Origin: Planobispora rosea
GTDB taxonomy: Bacteria > Actinomycetota > Actinomycetes > Streptosporangiales > Streptosporangiaceae
Direction of reading: 5' to 3'
Length of the DNA stretch: 64,000 bases
Assembly (NCBI RefSeq): GCF_014648175.1
Contig: NZ_BMQP01000002.1
Span: 186,001 to 250,000, forward strand
Below are positions 27,101-34,763 of this stretch, piece after piece (within the stretch, counting starts at the first letter, position 1; each line of letters begins with the position of its first letter). Under the pieces are notes generated by a model. It made no database searches. It worked only from the letters and a program-made list of their open reading frames with translations, and was not told the DNA's origin. Both the position numbers and the translations under genes were made by a program.

Positions 27101-27360
27101 TCCCGGGCGATCCCGCGCTCGGCGGCGTACCGGATGAACTCCCGCTTCCGGAGCCTGCCCGCCTGGTCGCGTTCGGCCAGCAGCCTGCTCTCCTTGTCCG
27201 CCGCGGCCCGGTGCGCCGCCGCCCTGGCCGCGGGGATGTGGCCGGGCAGTTCCCCGGCCACCTCGCGCCGCTCCGCCGGGCCCAGCTCCGCGACCCGGGC
27301 CGCGACCTCGTCCGCGTCGCCCGCGTCGATGAGCGCGCGGACCTCCTCCCACACGCTCAC
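24196..27360 (-). CDS. DUF6493-family giant protein, copy 1 of operon
   Basis: 1054 residues from a GTG at 27360 that overlaps the stop of the SWIM gene (GTGA); its own stop overlaps the next ATG (ATGA). N-terminal motif WEEVRALIDAGDADEVAARVAELGPAERREVAGELPGHIPAARAAA. An insertion of about 60 residues rich in Arg, Trp, His and Gly (DYHRHWAASRQDGWGGGWGENPHGHW) is missing from the other copies. Then come AGAGTIAGAAAVVSWLNRREF, LLLATPTLSTGHLDPAELVARL and the C-terminal GARGEIPEVAAVAARRGDNRLLRECRSLHALL. No catalytic motif is seen. Tight coupling suggests a stoichiometric complex with the SWIM protein. Confidence 0.85.
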   Translation of the reverse strand: MSVWEEVRALIDAGDADEVAARVAELGPAERREVAGELPGHIPAARAAAHRAAADKESRLLAERDQAGRLRKREFIRYAAERGIAREDYHRHWAASRQDGWGGGWGENPHGHWLHGWGPDTMMGERDAWIDPMRAAGAGTIAGAAAVVSWLNRREFARRGSPADAVGPVVRAVAARPAGWRADLAARLALKVRVVRGDVSWHGDPVDRHLPLALELFRRLGTAPPEHDPLVVGWVTMTPDADRLREDPLLEALLPRIFQAQGVGRALREERADPLAPASWLGTLRALAAEGRISREVLLGGCVGRFLRGGDATDLRFFARLHELLEPSAAEVATRRRDYLRLLPVAPGPVAELALRHLRRLDADPAGTVDAAEALEPAGTSGAPEPPDPADAVEALEGLLFRAEGGLVRSGLAWLEELLKADPGRADDLAPALASALGHQAHAVQERAVRLAVKHAAAFTPLGARMVREATGQLPPDLHNRVAAAFGGELREGPGPGPEPEEALEPREIPRLPAATVFPPVPQTPREVAALYGKDDWTAAELFLAGFVRHAARDRAGLRSALAPHRAPIVDRDLWWYPEGWAAALVAELAQPGVGYVPEGFAFPAEPREGESPDESWGSSFLSGALRFLNGVSRAAGIAPFSAPPRPAAEHIPDARQASAPHRFILHRYAEILTALREGALPPLLLATPTLSTGHLDPAELVARLTELEEAGTEPLPADLLQALLRLPRTAADPAVTARAAGLASAAGREAARWLAGDGMPDPEVTVRWFHASGQEHQWWKVAREWWTGGERPAGHWLDEEEPDGELERWQTMAVVSITPAGDTGVPGRAVAGLAAELLSPPVPIAEEAFGYYGTCEDWWPAVLPSHREVLAAHLVPIRFWYYRGTESLHWRLTDLAVRQGPAGQATSLLLAERLAGGPSEQPLRALQHLAATGELPAARLGAEFGQRVRRSWARIEDVREVLEDTARQGAHREAWTMTAAMVPAILPAPGVRPRKVLLEFLAFARKLAGWAGARGEIPEVAAVAARRGDNRLLRECRSLHALLTSPARTGDES

Positions 27361-28697
27361 GCCCGGGTCTCCTGGACGACGTTCTCCCGGACGGCGATGC
27401 GGGCGGCCAGCACGTGCTTGCAGGGGCCGCGCGAGCCGCGGTGGTCGAACCACCACTCGCAGGTGCACGAGCCCTCCTCCATCCGGACCCGGCGCACGCC
27501 GCCGTCCGTGGTGACCTCGGCGGAGTCCGCGCCGGTCAGCCGGACGGAGCCCGCCTCGACCAGTTTGCGGGCCGAGGTGAGGCGGGGGTTGAGCGCCGCG
27601 ACGTGGGCGCGGTCGTAGGGCAGCTCGCGGTGGAAGTGCGCGGCCTCGGCCAGGTCGTAACCGACCCGGCCGGCGGTCCCGAGCTGGGTGAGGGCGGCGC
27701 GGACCCGCTGCGGCGGCAGGCCGGAGCGCGCGGCGAGCACGCCGAGCTCCAGGGTGGGCTCGAAGTTGAGCAGGACGCCGATCAGGTCGGCGTCGTCGGC
27801 CGTCTCGTCGCGGGAGAGGTCGTCGAGGACCGCGCCCTCGCCGGAGAAGCCGCGCCAGGCTTGGGGGGACAGTGCCAGCGTGTAGCGCATGCCGGGCAGC
27901 TCCAGCTCCCAGGCGCTGGAGCCGGAGCCGTCGGCGGGGCCGTACACCCGCAGGGCCTTGGCGAAGCGCAGCAGCCGCGTCATCGTCGCCAGCCGGCCGA
28001 CCCCGGCCAGGTGGACGCCGCCCGCCCCGGCCCGGTCCGTCACCCGCAGCTCCCGCCCGGCCGGCACCGCCCACACCTCGGCGGCGGCCCGCTTGGGCAG
28101 GCCGCGCAGGAACCGTACGGCCTGCGGGCCGGGCAGCTCGGCGCGGAGGTCGAAGCCGGCGGCGATCACCTGCACCTCGGCGAAGCCGCGCAGCCACCGG
28201 CTGGGCAGCGGCACCTTCTTCTCCACGACCGCGCCGTCCGCGGTGGTCACGGTCAGCTCGTCGGGGCCGACGCCCACGTGCAGCGGGTCCCGGCCGCCGA
28301 CCCTGGCCAGCGCCTCGCGCAGCGGGTTGTTGACGTCCACGTTGGTGGTGCCCCGGTCGAACACCTCCCCGTCGAGGGCGGGACCGAGCACGTCGAGGCG
28401 GGCGTAGACGCCGCCGCAGGCGGAGAAGGACTCGAAGCGGAGACGGTCGCCGCCGCAGGTCACCACCGGGTCGCGGGTGAAGCCGGGCTGCGGCCGGTGG
28501 TAGCGGGCCAGCGCCACGTCGGCCACCGCGAGCAGCCCCGCCGCGGCGGGCGCGGCCTGGGTGAGCAGCCCGCTGAAGAACCGGGGGTGGTCGAGGAAGC
28601 CCGTGGCCGTCCTGCCTCCGGACGTCGACAGCCCCAGATGGCCCTCCGTGAGCGTGGAGGGTCCGGCGTAGGAGTACGCCTGCACCGCATTCGTCAT
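27357..28697 (-). CDS. SWIM zinc-finger family protein
   Basis: 446 residues, first gene of a three-gene coupled operon. The C-terminal SWIM motif is C411-T-C413 ... C426-K-H428 (CxCxnCxH), a zinc-binding module used to contact DNA or protein. The preceding 400 residues are a mixed alpha/beta domain typical of actinobacterial SWIM proteins (PAAAGLLAVADVALARYH, SFSACGGVYARLDVL, VDVNNPLREALARVGGRDPLHVGVG) with no enzyme motif I can identify. ATG 28697 follows a short leader; an upstream in-frame ATG at 28739 is less likely. It shares a divergent promoter region with the PASTA-protein gene. Confidence 0.88.
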   Translation of the reverse strand: MTNAVQAYSYAGPSTLTEGHLGLSTSGGRTATGFLDHPRFFSGLLTQAAPAAAGLLAVADVALARYHRPQPGFTRDPVVTCGGDRLRFESFSACGGVYARLDVLGPALDGEVFDRGTTNVDVNNPLREALARVGGRDPLHVGVGPDELTVTTADGAVVEKKVPLPSRWLRGFAEVQVIAAGFDLRAELPGPQAVRFLRGLPKRAAAEVWAVPAGRELRVTDRAGAGGVHLAGVGRLATMTRLLRFAKALRVYGPADGSGSSAWELELPGMRYTLALSPQAWRGFSGEGAVLDDLSRDETADDADLIGVLLNFEPTLELGVLAARSGLPPQRVRAALTQLGTAGRVGYDLAEAAHFHRELPYDRAHVAALNPRLTSARKLVEAGSVRLTGADSAEVTTDGGVRRVRMEEGSCTCEWWFDHRGSRGPCKHVLAARIAVRENVVQETRA

Positions 28698-28806
28698 GCC
28701 GCGGACAGTAGAGAGATCCACTGACAAAACCGAGTTCACGCGGGGCGCGAGGCCAGGTAGGGTCGCGGTTGCGCACCGTTCGCACAGAGGATGGGGGCCT
28801 TTCGGA

Positions 28807-29514
28807 TTGGACCACTCCCGGATCGGTCACCGCCCCGGAGGACCTCTTCCGCCGGGGGCGCCTCCCCCGTCCCCCGGCTTTCCGTCCCCCGGTGTCCCGC
28901 CGCCCGGTCCTCCCCCTCCCGGCCGTCCTCCGCCGGCGGCGTTCCGCCCGCCCTCCGGCACGCTCCCCCCGGTGCCCGTCTCCCTTCCGCCCGGCGCCGC
29001 ACCCCCGCCGCGCGCGCCGTCCCCGGAGGGCCTTCCCGGACCGGGGAGGGCCATCGTCGTGATGTCGACGCTGACCGTCGCCGGGAGCGCGCTGGCGGCG
29101 GGCGTCCTCTTCCTGTCCGGCGGCTCCGGCCCGCCCCCGCCGGGCGAGGCCGCCCCCGCCCGGCCGTCGTCGGTCTACTCGCCGTCCCCGGAGGGCACCG
29201 GTTCCGCGCCCTCCCCCGGCGCGGGGGTCATCACGCCCCTGCCGGGTTCCCCCTTCCCGGTCAAGCCGCGTGCCACCGCGCAGCCCGCCCCCACGCTCCT
29301 GGTCCCCGACGTGCGCGGCGCCGACGGGCAGACGGCGAAGAACCGGCTGGAGTCGGCAGGGTTCTACTCCGTCCGCATGGTCTCGGTCGACGACGGCGGC
29401 GCCGTACCGGACCCCGCCGGGTGGCGGGTGGTGAACCAGGCCCCCGACCCGGGCAACGCGGCGGAGAGCACGCGGCAGATCACACTGCAGATGATCCGGA
29501 TCCCCTCGTTCTGA
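28807..29514 (+). CDS. Membrane-anchored protein with C-terminal PASTA domain
   Basis: About 235 residues. A long Pro/Gly-rich N-terminal cytoplasmic tail (about 1-80) precedes one membrane helix (AIVVMSTLTVAGSALAAGVLFL). A Pro/Ser linker then leads to one PASTA domain (VPDVRGADGQTAKNRLESAGFYSVRMV...VVNQAPDPGNAAESTRQITLQM). PASTA domains bind muropeptides or beta-lactams in PknB kinases and PBPs. Here no kinase or PBP domain is attached, so it may be a wall sensor or adaptor. The start is uncertain: TTG 28807 has a G-rich stretch upstream, while the frame stays open to ATG 28696, which would overlap the divergent SWIM start. Confidence 0.75.
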   Translation: MDHSRIGHRPGGPLPPGAPPPSPGFPSPGVPPPGPPPPGRPPPAAFRPPSGTLPPVPVSLPPGAAPPPRAPSPEGLPGPGRAIVVMSTLTVAGSALAAGVLFLSGGSGPPPPGEAAPARPSSVYSPSPEGTGSAPSPGAGVITPLPGSPFPVKPRATAQPAPTLLVPDVRGADGQTAKNRLESAGFYSVRMVSVDDGGAVPDPAGWRVVNQAPDPGNAAESTRQITLQMIRIPSF

Positions 29515-29594
29515 GTGGCGGACGGCTCCGCCGGGGAACAGGACCGCACATGTCAGTCACGAACCACCGCCCGTCCCCCCCGGAGTGTTCTTCC

Positions 29595-30866
29595 ATGAGC
29601 GAGGTCGCGCAGATCTGCTCGGACCTGATCAGGTTCGACACCACCAACCCCGGTTCCGGTGAGCGCCCGGCCGCCGAGTACGTCGCCGGGCTGCTGTCCG
29701 GCGCCGGCATCGAACCCGTCGTCTTCGAGTCGGCCCCGCACCGCACCAGCGTGGTCGCCAGGATCCCCGGTGACTCGCCCGAGGCCCTGCTGATCCACGG
29801 CCATCTCGACGTGGTCCCCGCCGAGGCCGCCGACTGGCGCGTCCACCCGTTCTCCGGCGAGGTCGCCGACGGCTGTGTCTGGGGCCGGGGCGCGGTGGAC
29901 ATGAAGGGCACGTTGTCGATGACCCTGGCCCTGGTGCTCGGCTGGGCCCGGCGCGGTGTGCGGCCCGGCCGCGACCTGGTGCTGGCGTTCCTCGCCGACG
30001 AGGAGGCGACCGGCGAGTACGGCGCGCGTTACGCGGTGACCCGCCACCGGGAGCTGTTCGACGGCTGCACCGAGGCGATCAGCGAGTCGGGCGGCTACAG
30101 CGTCGACGTGCGGGGCGCCCGGGTCTATCCCGTCGCGGTGGGCGAGCGCGGCACCGCCTGGATGCGGCTGACCGCCCGCGGCGTCGCCGGTCACGGCTCC
30201 CGCCCGGCGGTGGACAACGCGGTCGCCGAGCTCTGCCACGCCGTGTCCCGGCTGGCCGCCCACCGCTGGCCGGTACGGCTGACGCCCGCCGTGGCCGCGC
30301 TGATCGACGCGCTGGAGGAGATCCTGGGCGAGCGGATCGACCGGGACCGTCTGGAGGCGGAGGCCGGCCGGCTCGGCCGGGCCGGCGCGCTGTTCGCGGC
30401 GCAGATCCGCAACTCGGCCAACCCGACGATGCTCCAGGCGGGTTACAAGGTCAACGTGGTCCCCGGCTCCGCCGTCGCCCACGTGGACGGCCGGTTCCTG
30501 CCCGGCCTGCGCGAGGAGTTCCTCGAAACGGTCGACCGGCTCCTCGGCCCCAGGGTGACGCGCGAGTTCGTGAACCTGGAGGACGCCCCCTCCGCGCCGA
30601 TGGACGCCCCGTTCTTCGACCGGCTCGGCGCCGCGCTGGTGGCGGAGGATCCGGCCGCGCGGCCGGTGCCGTACGTGATGTCGGGCGGGACCGACGCCAA
30701 GTCCTTCGCCGGAATCGGCATCAGGGGATACGGCTTCGCCCCGCTGATGCTCACCCCCGACCTCGACTACCACGGCATGTTCCACGGCGTGGACGAGCGC
30801 GTTCCGGTCGCCGGCCTGGAATTCGGGGTGCGCGTCCTCGATCGCCTGCTCGCCTCGCGGGGCTGA
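29595..30866 (+). CDS. M20-family metallopeptidase (ArgE/DapE/ACY1-like)
   Basis: 423 residues. The co-catalytic zinc site is visible as HGHLD (His70, Asp72), GRGAVDMKG (Asp102), DEEATGEYGA (Glu136-Glu137) and a late His in DLDYHGMFHGVDE. The dimerisation lid follows GERGTAWMRLTARGVAGHGSRP. It hydrolyses an amide bond in an N-acyl amino acid, dipeptide or similar; DapE and ArgE cannot be told apart here, and the long form (ACY1/peptidase) fits best. ATG 29595 has GGAG nine bases upstream; a start at 29550 is possible. Confidence 0.9.
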   Translation: MSEVAQICSDLIRFDTTNPGSGERPAAEYVAGLLSGAGIEPVVFESAPHRTSVVARIPGDSPEALLIHGHLDVVPAEAADWRVHPFSGEVADGCVWGRGAVDMKGTLSMTLALVLGWARRGVRPGRDLVLAFLADEEATGEYGARYAVTRHRELFDGCTEAISESGGYSVDVRGARVYPVAVGERGTAWMRLTARGVAGHGSRPAVDNAVAELCHAVSRLAAHRWPVRLTPAVAALIDALEEILGERIDRDRLEAEAGRLGRAGALFAAQIRNSANPTMLQAGYKVNVVPGSAVAHVDGRFLPGLREEFLETVDRLLGPRVTREFVNLEDAPSAPMDAPFFDRLGAALVAEDPAARPVPYVMSGGTDAKSFAGIGIRGYGFAPLMLTPDLDYHGMFHGVDERVPVAGLEFGVRVLDRLLASRG

Positions 30867-30945
30867 AGGCTGTCCTGAGGCGGATGGCACTGATATATCG
30901 TGCTTTCTGTCACTTCGGGGATCGGTTGACCGGCATGGAGGTCGG

Positions 30946-33258
30946 ATGCCCAGGGTCCGGCCGTTGCGCCCGGAAGAACCCGCCCAGCTGGGCGGGTACA
31001 AACTGCTGGGCTGCCTCGGCGAAGGCGGCCAGGGGTCCGTCTACCTCGCCGAGGGCGCCGACGGCGAGCAGGTCGCCCTGAAGATCCTGCACGCCCGGCT
31101 GTCCGGCGACGCCTCGGCCCGCGAGCGGTTCATGCGGGAGGCCGAGGCCACGCGGCGGGTGGCGCCCTTCTCCACGGCCCGTGTGATCACCGTGGGACTC
31201 GAGGGGGACCGGCCCTACATCGTCAGCGAGCTGGTCCGGGGTGACTCCCTGCAGCAGGTGGTGACCGGGAGCGGGCCCCTGCGGGAGGACGCGCTGGTGC
31301 GGCTGGCCATCGGGACGGTCGCCGCGCTGGCGGGCATCCACCGGGCCGGGATCGTGCACCGCGACTTCAAGCCCAGCAACGTGCTGCTCGGCTCCGACGG
31401 CCCCCGCGTCGTCGACTTCGGGATCGCCCGCGCCCTGGACGGCACCTCGACCCTGTCCAGCGGCGTGCTCGGCACCCCCGCCTACATGTCGCCCGAGCAG
31501 ATCTCCGGCGACCGGCTGAGCCCGGCCACCGACGTGTTCAGCTGGGCGGTGACCATGGTGTTCGCCGCCACCGGGCGCCCCGCCTTCGGTGACGGCACCT
31601 ACCCGGTGGTCATGCACCGCATCCTGCGGGTGGACCCGGACCTGTCCGCCGTCCCGGCGTCCCTGCGGGGCCTGCTGGCCCGGTGCCTGAGCAAGGATCC
31701 CGCCCAGCGGCCCTCCGCGACCGACCTGATGCTCGCCCTGGTCTCCGACCACGGTGCGGACGCCCCCGCCCTCCCCTTCATGGACGCGGGGCCGCCCCCG
31801 CCCGGCCAGGCCCCGCCCACCGCGCCGGGGCCGTCCACGTGGCCTCCCCCCGTGGCGCCGCCGCCCGCCTGGCAGGCGCAGCCGGGCGGCCACACCCCGG
31901 TGCCCCCGCCGTGGGGCGGCCCGCCCGCGGGCCGTACCGGCCCCTCCTCTCCGTGGGGCGGCCCGCCCTCCCCCGCCGGGTCCTTCCAGAACCACCCCAC
32001 CCACTGGAGCGGAGCGCCCGGCCCGGCCGGGCCCGCCACGCCCTGGGGCGCCCCGCCCGGCCCCACCGTTCCCGTCCAGGCCGGCGGGGCGCGGCGGGGC
32101 AGGACGGCGATGGTCGTCGCCGCCGCGGTGGTGCCGATACTGGTGGCCGCCGTCATCGTGGTCGCGGTCATCCGCCCGTTCTCCACGACGTCCGGCCCCG
32201 GCGTCTCCCCGCCGCCCCTGGCCGTCACCGGCTCCGGCGCCCCGCCCACCGGGCAGCCCGCGTCCTCGCCCCCGGCGACCCCCTCCCCGGCGACCGCGAC
32301 GGCCGATCCCACCGGCATCCCCGCCGGGGTCGCGAAACTCTGGGACGCCAGGGGCGGCAGCGCGTGGATCAACGCCCTCACGGTCGGTGAGGCGAACGGC
32401 GAGCAGATCGTCGTCTCCGGCGACGACGACGGCGTCATCAAGCGGTGGCGGCTGGCCGACGGTCTCGCCTTCGGCCAGCCCATCGACGCGCACCGGGACG
32501 GGATCAACTCCCTGGCCTACGGGACGAGCGGCGGCCGCCCGGTCGTCGTCTCGGTCAGCAACGACAAGACGGTCCGCCGGTGGGACCTGATCACCGGGAA
32601 GGCCGTGGGCAAGGCGATCCACGCCGACTCCGAGGTGTACGCCGTCGACGTGGTGGAGGTCGGCGGCCGTACCGTGATCGCCGCGGAGCTGGGGACCGGG
32701 ACCGCGCTCTACGACCTCGGCACGGGCGAGCGGCTCCCCCTGCAGGGCGTGAGCCTGTCCATCAACGCGGTCTACCGCAACGTCGGCGGCCGCGCGGTGG
32801 CGGTCGGCGGCAACTACGAGAAGCCGCCCGGCGTCATCGCCTACGACCTGGGGACCGGCGAGCAGATCGGCCAGGCCTTCAAGGGGCACGAGTCGTCCAT
32901 CCAGGCCCTCGACCTCGGCACGGTCGGCGACCGCCAGGTGATCCTCTCCGGCGCCGAGGACCGGACCATCCGGCGCTGGGACCTGAGCACCGGAGAGCAG
33001 ATCGGGGAGCCGCTGCGGGGGCACACCGACCACATGCGGCAGGTCGCCCTGGCCGACCTCAACGGCCGTCCCGTCATCCTGTCCACCTCCCTCGACGACA
33101 CCCTCCGCATGTGGGACTTCGCCTCCGACCGGGGGCCCGAGCGCACCGTCCCGCTGGAGTCGGCCTCCATCGCCCTGGCCCTGTCCAGGGTCGGCGGCGA
33201 ACTGGTCGCCCTGTGCGGGGACCTCGACGGCAACATCACCGCCTGGAAGATCACCTGA
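30946..33258 (+). CDS. Ser/Thr protein kinase with membrane helix and WD40-type propeller
   Basis: 770 residues. Kinase domain at about 15-270: GEGGQGSVY, Lys46, HRDFKPSN with Asp140, DFG 157-159, GTPAYMSPEQ. A Pro/Gly-rich linker follows (about 275-385), then one membrane helix (VVAAAVVPILVAAVIVVAVI, about 386-410), a Pro/Thr linker, and a seven-blade-type WD40 region (about 460-770) with blades ending in WD-like pairs (IKRWRLADG, VRRWDLITG, IRRWDLSTG, LRMWDFASD). By topology the propeller is outside the cell and the kinase inside, so it is a transmembrane receptor kinase candidate. ATG 30946 has GGAGG at ideal spacing. It ends overlapping the convergent HATPase gene by eight bases. Confidence 0.93.
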   Translation: MPRVRPLRPEEPAQLGGYKLLGCLGEGGQGSVYLAEGADGEQVALKILHARLSGDASARERFMREAEATRRVAPFSTARVITVGLEGDRPYIVSELVRGDSLQQVVTGSGPLREDALVRLAIGTVAALAGIHRAGIVHRDFKPSNVLLGSDGPRVVDFGIARALDGTSTLSSGVLGTPAYMSPEQISGDRLSPATDVFSWAVTMVFAATGRPAFGDGTYPVVMHRILRVDPDLSAVPASLRGLLARCLSKDPAQRPSATDLMLALVSDHGADAPALPFMDAGPPPPGQAPPTAPGPSTWPPPVAPPPAWQAQPGGHTPVPPPWGGPPAGRTGPSSPWGGPPSPAGSFQNHPTHWSGAPGPAGPATPWGAPPGPTVPVQAGGARRGRTAMVVAAAVVPILVAAVIVVAVIRPFSTTSGPGVSPPPLAVTGSGAPPTGQPASSPPATPSPATATADPTGIPAGVAKLWDARGGSAWINALTVGEANGEQIVVSGDDDGVIKRWRLADGLAFGQPIDAHRDGINSLAYGTSGGRPVVVSVSNDKTVRRWDLITGKAVGKAIHADSEVYAVDVVEVGGRTVIAAELGTGTALYDLGTGERLPLQGVSLSINAVYRNVGGRAVAVGGNYEKPPGVIAYDLGTGEQIGQAFKGHESSIQALDLGTVGDRQVILSGAEDRTIRRWDLSTGEQIGEPLRGHTDHMRQVALADLNGRPVILSTSLDDTLRMWDFASDRGPERTVPLESASIALALSRVGGELVALCGDLDGNITAWKIT

Positions 33259-33706
33259 CTCCGGCCAGCGGCTCCAGCGGCATCCCGGCGAACTCCTCCA
33301 CGAGCTCGAACCAGATCTTGTTGACCCCCGCCTCCCGGACCAGGCCCCACCGGTGGGCCAGCGCCTCCACCAGGGGCAGGCCGCGTCCTCCGGTGGCCTC
33401 GTCCGAGGCGTGGCACACGCAGGGGACCGACAGGGAGCCCTCGTCCTGCACGCAGACCCGCACGCCGCCGGGTGAGCAGAACACCGTGAGGGTGAACACC
33501 CCGCCCTGCCCCGACCTGGAGTGGACCACCGCGTTGGTGGCGAGCTCGCTGGTCAGCAGCACGCAGTCGTCGTAGAGCGGGTGCTCGCGGCCCAGGGCCG
33601 CCGAGATCAGGCGGCGGGCCCGCCCCACCTGGTCCGGGGATCCGTCCAGCCGGACGACCCACTGGGCGCCGTCATCCTCTGCGTCATACTCCGGCGAGTC
33701 GTTCAT
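33251..33706 (-). CDS. RsbW-like ATP-binding protein (HATPase_c, anti-sigma/regulatory kinase fold)
   Basis: 151 residues. The GHKL N-box is LLTSELATNAVVHSRSG and the G1 box is VCVQDEGS, followed by GGRGLPLVEALAHRWG. This is the short stand-alone HATPase seen in large numbers in actinomycetes, where members act as anti-sigma factors or partners of anti-anti-sigma proteins. No sigma factor or anti-anti-sigma gene is adjacent. It converges with the WD40 kinase gene. Confidence 0.9.
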   Translation of the reverse strand: MNDSPEYDAEDDGAQWVVRLDGSPDQVGRARRLISAALGREHPLYDDCVLLTSELATNAVVHSRSGQGGVFTLTVFCSPGGVRVCVQDEGSLSVPCVCHASDEATGGRGLPLVEALAHRWGLVREAGVNKIWFELVEEFAGMPLEPLAGVR

Positions 33707-33894
33707 GCGATCCTCCCGATGCTGTTCGCGCTCTGGGATGACGCGGCACCCGGGAGGTGGGGATGTCTCGAAAAAGTAGGAGTTGGATCACTTACCGGAC
33801 AGGCAGGTGGAGCTTGCCAGACGGGTGTCCGCCTGCGTGCCCGCACCTGCCGTCACGTGTGCTTCCTCGCGTCACATCCGCGCCGCGCCCCGTG

Positions 33895-34707
33895 TCACAC
33901 CCGGTGCCAGCGCGCCTCGAAGAAGCAGTAGACCGCGAACAGGAGCAGGCCGAGCGCGACGACTCCCAGCAGCAGCGGACCGGCCGGGGTCTCGGCCAGC
34001 GCGCGGAGCGTCGAGTCGATCCCCTTGGCCTGATCCGGGTCGTAGGAGATCGCCGCCTGGATCACGAAGACGCCGGCCGCCACGGCGATCACACCGCGGG
34101 CGAGGTATCCGGCCAGGCCGAGCCGCTCGGCGAGCGAGCGGACCTTCGGGGACATCTGACCGGTCCACAGGTCCTTGAGGAAGCGCCGCTTCCAGCCCTT
34201 GTGGATCCAGTACGCCCCGAGCGCGATCAGGCCCAGCCCCGCCAGGCCCACGAGGATCTGCCCGCCGGGCAGGTCCATCAGCTTCGCGGTGAGGTCCTTG
34301 GAGTGCTCGTCGGTCGAGCCCCCGTGGTCACCACGGAGCAGCAGGCTGAGGATCGTGAAAGTGATCAACGCGTAGACGGCCGTGCGCCCGGCCGACTCCG
34401 CCCGGTCCCTCATCTGGCCGCGCCCGATGACCGCCTCGGAGAGCTGCCACAGGGTCAGGGCCGCGAAGCCCACGGCCATCAGCCACAGCAGCACCGTGCC
34501 GAACGCCTGCTGCTCGACGATCTCTATCGCACCGGTCTTGTCGGCCTCCCTGCCCCCGCTCCCGCGGCCGAGAGCGATCTGCAGGGCCAGAAAACCGATC
34601 ACTCCGTACATGACTCCCCGGCAGGCCAGGCCCAGGCGGGCCAGCCTGTCCAGCGTCTGGCTGTTCGCCGCCCGGCGCGCGGCACCTTCTACCTGAGAAG
34701 CGTTCAT
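33895..34707 (-). CDS. DUF1206 six-helix membrane protein
   Basis: 270 residues with six hydrophobic helices arranged as three similar pairs (LARLGLACRGVMYGVIGFLAL, AERLGLAGYLARGVIAVAAGVFV and others), the signature of DUF1206. The role is unknown; members occur widely in actinobacteria and cyanobacteria. ATG 34707 has no Shine-Dalgarno, and a sigma-B-like element lies 12 bases upstream, so it may be nearly leaderless. The 188 bases between it and the HATPase gene hold nothing definite. Confidence 0.85.
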   Translation of the reverse strand: MNASQVEGAARRAANSQTLDRLARLGLACRGVMYGVIGFLALQIALGRGSGGREADKTGAIEIVEQQAFGTVLLWLMAVGFAALTLWQLSEAVIGRGQMRDRAESAGRTAVYALITFTILSLLLRGDHGGSTDEHSKDLTAKLMDLPGGQILVGLAGLGLIALGAYWIHKGWKRRFLKDLWTGQMSPKVRSLAERLGLAGYLARGVIAVAAGVFVIQAAISYDPDQAKGIDSTLRALAETPAGPLLLGVVALGLLLFAVYCFFEARWHRV

Positions 34708-34718
34708 GGCGATGCGTC

Positions 34719-34742
34719 TTACCGGTTAAACGATCGGTAAAC
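34719..34742 (-). promoter_or_regulatory. Sigma-B-type promoter candidate for DUF1206 gene
   Basis: On the minus strand GTTT, 14 bases, then CGGTAA. The actinobacterial general-stress sigma consensus is GTTT-N14-16-GGGTA(A/T), so there is one mismatch. The same stretch also reads as the inverted repeat TTACCG/CGGTAA, so an operator is an alternative reading. Confidence 0.35.
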
Positions 34743-34763
34743 CTGGCCGGATCCGCGGCGCGA

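Noticed and set aside
24238-27618. A long open frame on the plus strand opposite DUF6493 copy 1
   Set aside because: It is a shadow of the GC-rich minus-strand gene: Gly/Arg/Pro/Gln-rich, no domain, no start signal. The minus strand has family motifs.
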